In this document: piece after piece, positions 61,218 to 64,000 of the stretch
How the letters are laid out: the number at the start of each line of letters is the position of its first letter
Position numbering within the stretch: position 1 is the stretch's first letter
From: Phycisphaeraceae bacterium
Lineage (GTDB): Bacteria; Planctomycetota; Phycisphaerae; Phycisphaerales; UBA1924
Length of the DNA stretch: 64,000 bases
Direction: 5' to 3'
Assembly: GCA_020639155.1 (NCBI GenBank)
Contig: JACKHF010000001.1
Coordinates: 744,001-808,000 of the forward strand
Program-made: the position numbers and the translations under genes
The notes under the pieces: generated by a model
Seen by the model: the letters and a program-made list of their open reading frames with translations, nothing else
Database searches by the model: none
What the model was told of the DNA's origin: nothing

Positions 61218-62438
61218 ATGACAGCCACACTCGATCGCAATGCCGACCTGACGAGCCTTCTCCAGAGCGCGCTCCCGCGAGCGCTTGAGATCCGCCACGA
61301 CCTGCACATGCATCCCGAGCTCATGTTCGAGGAAGCCCGCACCGCAAAGCTCGTGATGAACGAGTTGAAGACACTCGGGATCGAGTGCAAGGGCGGGTTC
61401 GCCAAGGGCACGGGTGTGATTGGGTATCTGCCAGCAAACGCGCCGGGCGCGAGCCAGACGGGCACAGTTGCGCTCCGTGCTGATATGGACGCGCTCCCGA
61501 TCAACGAGGAAACGGGCAAGCCGTACGCATCGAAGACACCCGGGATCATGCACGCGTGCGGGCACGACGGACACACGACCATCCTGCTCACCGTGGCTCG
61601 CGTGCTCTCGAAGATGCAACGACCGCACCCCGTGCTGTTTGTCTTCCAGCCCGCTGAAGAGGGCGGCGGCGGCGCGGACCACATGGTGAAAGAGGGCGCG
61701 CTCGACGGCGAAGCAAAAGGCGGACTCGGCGAGCCAGTCACGCGCATGTTCGGGCTCCACGGCTGGCCGTCGCTTGAGATCGGCACCGTCGCAACACGCC
61801 CCGGACCACTGCTCGCAGCAACAGACGAGATCGAGGTCACAATCCACGGCACGCAGTGCCACGCCGCGTTCCCGCATCTCGGCACCGACACCGTCGTCGC
61901 GTCGGCGAGTGTTATCAATACGCTCCAGACCATTCCATCAAGGTCTATAGCGCCGACCGACTCGTGCATCGTCACCATCGCGACGATCCACGCGGGCACA
62001 GCGAACAACGTCATCCCCGCCAGCGTCCACATGACTGGCACCGTGCGCACGCTTTCCGACGAGACACGTGCGCTCACGAAGAAGCGTTTCTTCGAGGTCG
62101 TCAACCACACCGCGCAGGCGCACGACTGCCGCGCAGAGATCCACTATGAGGAAGGCTACCCCGTCACGCGCAACGACGACGCGCTCGCAGCGTGGTTCCT
62201 CGACACGGCGCGGGGTGTCATCGGCGACGAGAACGTGCTTGTCCAGCCAACCGCAGTCATGGGCGGCGAGGATTTCTCGTACTACTGCAACAAGGTGCCA
62301 TCGTGCTTCTTCTTCCTCGGGATCAGACCCAAGGGGCAGGAAACGTACCCGTCACTCCATCAGCCCGACTTTGACTTCAACGACGACGCGATCGAGATCG
62401 GTGTACAGCTGATGTGCGCGTGTGCGATAGGCAACTGA
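61218..62438 (+). CDS. M20-family metal-dependent amidohydrolase
   Basis: The 406-residue product has the family motifs IRHDLHMHPELMFEE, ALRADMDALPINEETG, the metal-binding HACGHDGHTTILL, FVFQPAEEGGGGADHM and the dimerisation-domain HGTQCHAAFPHLGTD and MGGEDFSYY. It resembles hippurate/N-acyl-amino-acid hydrolases (HipO/AbgB-like), which cleave N-acyl groups from amino acids. It has no signal peptide, so it is cytoplasmic. Length is normal. Confidence 0.95.
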   Translation: MTATLDRNADLTSLLQSALPRALEIRHDLHMHPELMFEEARTAKLVMNELKTLGIECKGGFAKGTGVIGYLPANAPGASQTGTVALRADMDALPINEETGKPYASKTPGIMHACGHDGHTTILLTVARVLSKMQRPHPVLFVFQPAEEGGGGADHMVKEGALDGEAKGGLGEPVTRMFGLHGWPSLEIGTVATRPGPLLAATDEIEVTIHGTQCHAAFPHLGTDTVVASASVINTLQTIPSRSIAPTDSCIVTIATIHAGTANNVIPASVHMTGTVRTLSDETRALTKKRFFEVVNHTAQAHDCRAEIHYEEGYPVTRNDDALAAWFLDTARGVIGDENVLVQPTAVMGGEDFSYYCNKVPSCFFFLGIRPKGQETYPSLHQPDFDFNDDAIEIGVQLMCACAIGN

Positions 62439-62455
62439 GTAAACGTGGTAGATAC

Positions 62456-63052
62456 ATGACGACGATCGCAAGAGCCTTGATCCTTGCTGCAGCTTTCGCT
62501 CTGCTTTTAACCGTGTACAGGATCTATCGCCATACTGTTGGTGCAGGACGACGACGAGCACTGTGCAACGATGGATGGAAGCGCAGTGGCACGAACTTCC
62601 TTGCCGAGAACTGCAGGAAACAGCTGTATGACAACGATCTTTGTATGGTTATGCGAAGATTTGGCCGGGTGTATCGCCTGATTGGAACAGACGCACTCTA
62701 CTGCGAATGGGGCAAGGTAGTCACCCATACATCGCAAGCAGATCACAACTATCTCTTGTTCGTGTGGCCAAATGCAAGCCCCAAGGCCACCGGTTTATTC
62801 GGTTATGAGAGAGGTTTTGCAATCTCGTCGGCTGTGCTTGGGTTAAATCAACTGAACTCAAGCGAGTTGGCCTCTGCGTACCGTGATCAGCTAGATAAGG
62901 TAGCAAAGGTATTGCGCTTTGATCTTGCAAGAGGAGATCTTTCCGACTGGATGATTAAACTCGATGAAGAATGGTGTTGCGCACTGATCTTTGGTGATAT
63001 TTCTACACCTGAAGTACTAGAGCTTGCGAATGATGTTTTCAGGTGCTTTTAG
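62456..63052 (+). CDS. single-pass membrane protein of unknown function
   Basis: The 198-residue product has an N-terminal membrane helix (residues 3-24, ARALILAAAFALLLTVYRIY) and a soluble part with several cysteines (CNDGW, ENCRKQ, DNDLCM, EEWCCAL). The pattern of strands and final helices gives no recognisable family. It starts 18 nt after the M20 gene on the same strand, so co-transcription is likely. Base composition is more AT-rich than its neighbours, as for the zinc-ribbon genes at 42.7-45.3 kb. Confidence 0.65.
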   Translation: MTTIARALILAAAFALLLTVYRIYRHTVGAGRRRALCNDGWKRSGTNFLAENCRKQLYDNDLCMVMRRFGRVYRLIGTDALYCEWGKVVTHTSQADHNYLLFVWPNASPKATGLFGYERGFAISSAVLGLNQLNSSELASAYRDQLDKVAKVLRFDLARGDLSDWMIKLDEEWCCALIFGDISTPEVLELANDVFRCF

Positions 63053-63092
63053 GCATGATCAAAATTGGCGTGCGACTGATGTGCGAGGCGGG

Positions 63093-63740
63093 CTAACAAC
63101 TCATCTGCGTGCCACACTCAGGACATACTGGAAGATCTCCTGCGCTGTAACCGCACTGAACGCACAGGCGTTTCTTGGTGCGTACATATCTGCACACAAT
63201 CAAAGGACCATGCACCAGACACGCAAAACCAAAGGCGTATAAGAGCGTGTTCACGCAGAAGCCAATCCACAGGGGCTGGAACGGAAGTATGGCAACATAC
63301 GACTCATACGCTGGCGATGAGACGGGATACCCACGGTGGTAATGCGGCTCAAACTCGATGTAGTCCGCGTCATCGGGCTGGGTGTATCTCAATGTGTGCC
63401 ATGCCATCATGCTTCGCATCGGCCAGCCCGCGCTGATGGCATAGTCCCGCATATCAAAGGTCACAGACGCTTTTGGCCACCAGACCATGCCTTGATATGA
63501 CTCCACCTCGTCGGCATGTCGTGATAGCAGGGTGCCTGGCCTGCCACATCCTGTTACAAGTTCCCATCCAAATCTGCGATTCACAAAGAATGCGACTGGA
63601 GCGCCATCTCGTGGATTGTGGTAAGGCTTCCACTCAAAGAACGTTGTTCCATGATGCGCAACAATACCCCACGCGATGCCAACATTGACTATTGCACCAA
63701 ACAGCATGTAGCAAAGCACGAGTGCGATCTTCCTTCGCAT
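63093..63740 (-). CDS. membrane protein with C-terminal zinc ribbon
   Basis: The 215-residue product has an N-terminal membrane helix (5-30), an extracytoplasmic part of about 120 residues rich in aromatic residues, a second helix (about 160-190, PLWIGFCVNTLLYAFGFACL) and a zinc ribbon CVQCGYSAGDLPVCPECG. Its layout matches the one-module protein at 42683 but the middle part is not obviously alike. Function unknown. It is convergent with the gene at 62456 and has a TACGAT box 5 nt before ATG 63740. Confidence 0.75.
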   Translation of the reverse strand: MRRKIALVLCYMLFGAIVNVGIAWGIVAHHGTTFFEWKPYHNPRDGAPVAFFVNRRFGWELVTGCGRPGTLLSRHADEVESYQGMVWWPKASVTFDMRDYAISAGWPMRSMMAWHTLRYTQPDDADYIEFEPHYHRGYPVSSPAYESYVAILPFQPLWIGFCVNTLLYAFGFACLVHGPLIVCRYVRTKKRLCVQCGYSAGDLPVCPECGTQMSC

Positions 63741-63745
63741 GTATT

Positions 63746-63751
63746 ATCGTA
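63746..63751 (-). promoter_or_regulatory. -10 box of zinc-ribbon gene at 63740
   Basis: On the minus strand TACGAT lies 5 nt before ATG 63740, with no Shine-Dalgarno. Confidence 0.45.
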
Positions 63752-63773
63752 GACGCACTCTCATTAGCGAGAT

Positions 63774-63797
63774 CATGGTCACGCAAGCGTGACCATG
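63774..63797. repeat. perfect inverted repeat with 11-bp arms
   Basis: CATGGTCACGC and GCGTGACCATG flank AA. It lies about 30 nt upstream of the divergently read zinc-ribbon gene and has no T-run, so an operator or a cruciform is possible. Confidence 0.55.
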
Positions 63798-63820
63798 GCA
63801 CCCTATGAAACAAACAAACA

Positions 63821-63842
63821 CCCCGGGACCGCAATCCCGGGG
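63821..63842 (-). terminator. intrinsic terminator for the minus-strand gene at the right edge
   Basis: CCCCGGGA/TCCCGGGG has an 8-bp stem and a 6-nt loop. On the minus strand it is followed by GTTTGTTTGTTTC, a T-rich tail, 40 nt after the stop codon at 63882. Confidence 0.75.
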
Positions 63843-63881
63843 CATTAAGAACCAACTCAATGACTGGTACTTACCACATTA

Positions 63882-64000
63882 TCATGCAGCCCGCGCCTGG
63901 CGCATGCCATTGCGCACGTGGTCGAAAAGTCGCTTGGTGAGCGGGCAGGGCTCTGCTTCGTGCAGTGCATCAGCGAGCGCACGATAGTAGAGCTGTTTCA
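63882..64000 (-). CDS. C-terminal end (or all but the first base) of an unidentified gene at the right edge
   Basis: On the minus strand the frame is open from the window edge to TGA at 63882-63884, giving KQLYYRALADALHEAEPCPL and then TKRLFDHVRNGMRQARAA (38 residues). The codon cut by the edge ends in TG, so it could even be the start codon of a very small protein. The basic, helical sequence has no recognised motif. The terminator that follows supports a real transcript end. Confidence 0.5.
   Translation of the reverse strand, partial: KQLYYRALADALHEAEPCPLTKRLFDHVRNGMRQARAA

Overview
The window looks like a chromosomal segment of a planctomycete, most likely a marine Phycisphaerales-type bacterium. 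The evidence is (i) repeated use of the C-x2-CGYD-x-TGL-x2-CPEC zinc ribbon on membrane proteins, (ii) a duplicated GC-type dockerin tail (DCDASG...FDYICFGNAYA) on an exported FG-GAP protein, (iii) a PEP-CTERM-tailed choice-of-anchor A protein, and (iv) scattered single housekeeping genes in short, mostly convergent or divergent units. No phage, insertion sequence, CRISPR array, rRNA or replication origin is visible. Two tRNAs are present: Ser(UGA) on the minus strand and Leu(CAG) on the plus strand.

Layout. 1-9.4 kb: MoxR ATPase (cut by the left edge), DUF167, an entericidin-like lipoprotein, a PA0069-type radical SAM protein, SRPBCC, an ABC-2 permease, the FG-GAP/dockerin protein, cysS and a UbiA-type prenyl-phosphate phosphoribosyltransferase. 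9.6-20 kb: PEP-CTERM protein, membrane protein, pheA, tRNA-Ser, VOC protein, two lipoproteins (one with two SPOR-like repeats), FlgM-like anti-sigma factor, secreted alpha-carbonic anhydrase, lipoprotein hydrolase and M28 peptidase. 20-26 kb: EEP-family protein, sugar epimerase, glycosyltransferase, UDPGP-family pyrophosphorylase, rpe and a histidine-phosphatase-like protein lacking its catalytic histidine. 26-36 kb: two coupled exported amidohydrolase genes (one a 1319-residue tandem protein), PPi-type phosphofructokinase, CaCA antiporter, HD-GYP protein and two small exported cysteine-rich proteins. 36.5-42.7 kb: tRNA-Leu, DinB, argS, pyrE and an FHA-GAF-SpoIIE phosphatase. 42.7-48.1 kb: a tightly overlapping run of zinc-ribbon membrane proteins, one of them frameshifted. 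48-64 kb: gatCA, YifB, a divergent aldehyde dehydrogenase, a methyltransferase, FtsK with a D/E/Y-only tail, VOC, an aminotransferase, an M20 amidohydrolase and further zinc-ribbon or unknown proteins.

Genes that probably act together: gatC-gatA (tRNA amidation; gatB is not here), epimerase-glycosyltransferase-UDPGP (surface polysaccharide), the two amidohydrolases (GTGA overlap), argS-DinB (GTGA overlap) and the zinc-ribbon set at 42.7-45.3 kb (GTGA and ATGA overlaps).

The most notable observations are: about 15 genes that have a TANNNT -10 box ending 5-8 nt before the start codon and no Shine-Dalgarno, which suggests leaderless transcription; the pair of exported proteins that each carry a run of five cysteines; the modular zinc-ribbon membrane family with a T8 frameshift; the tandem pseudo/active amidohydrolases with an internal DGxW...FxWT beta-repeat; and enzymes that have lost key catalytic residues. 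All functional calls come from reading motifs by eye; no database search was run.
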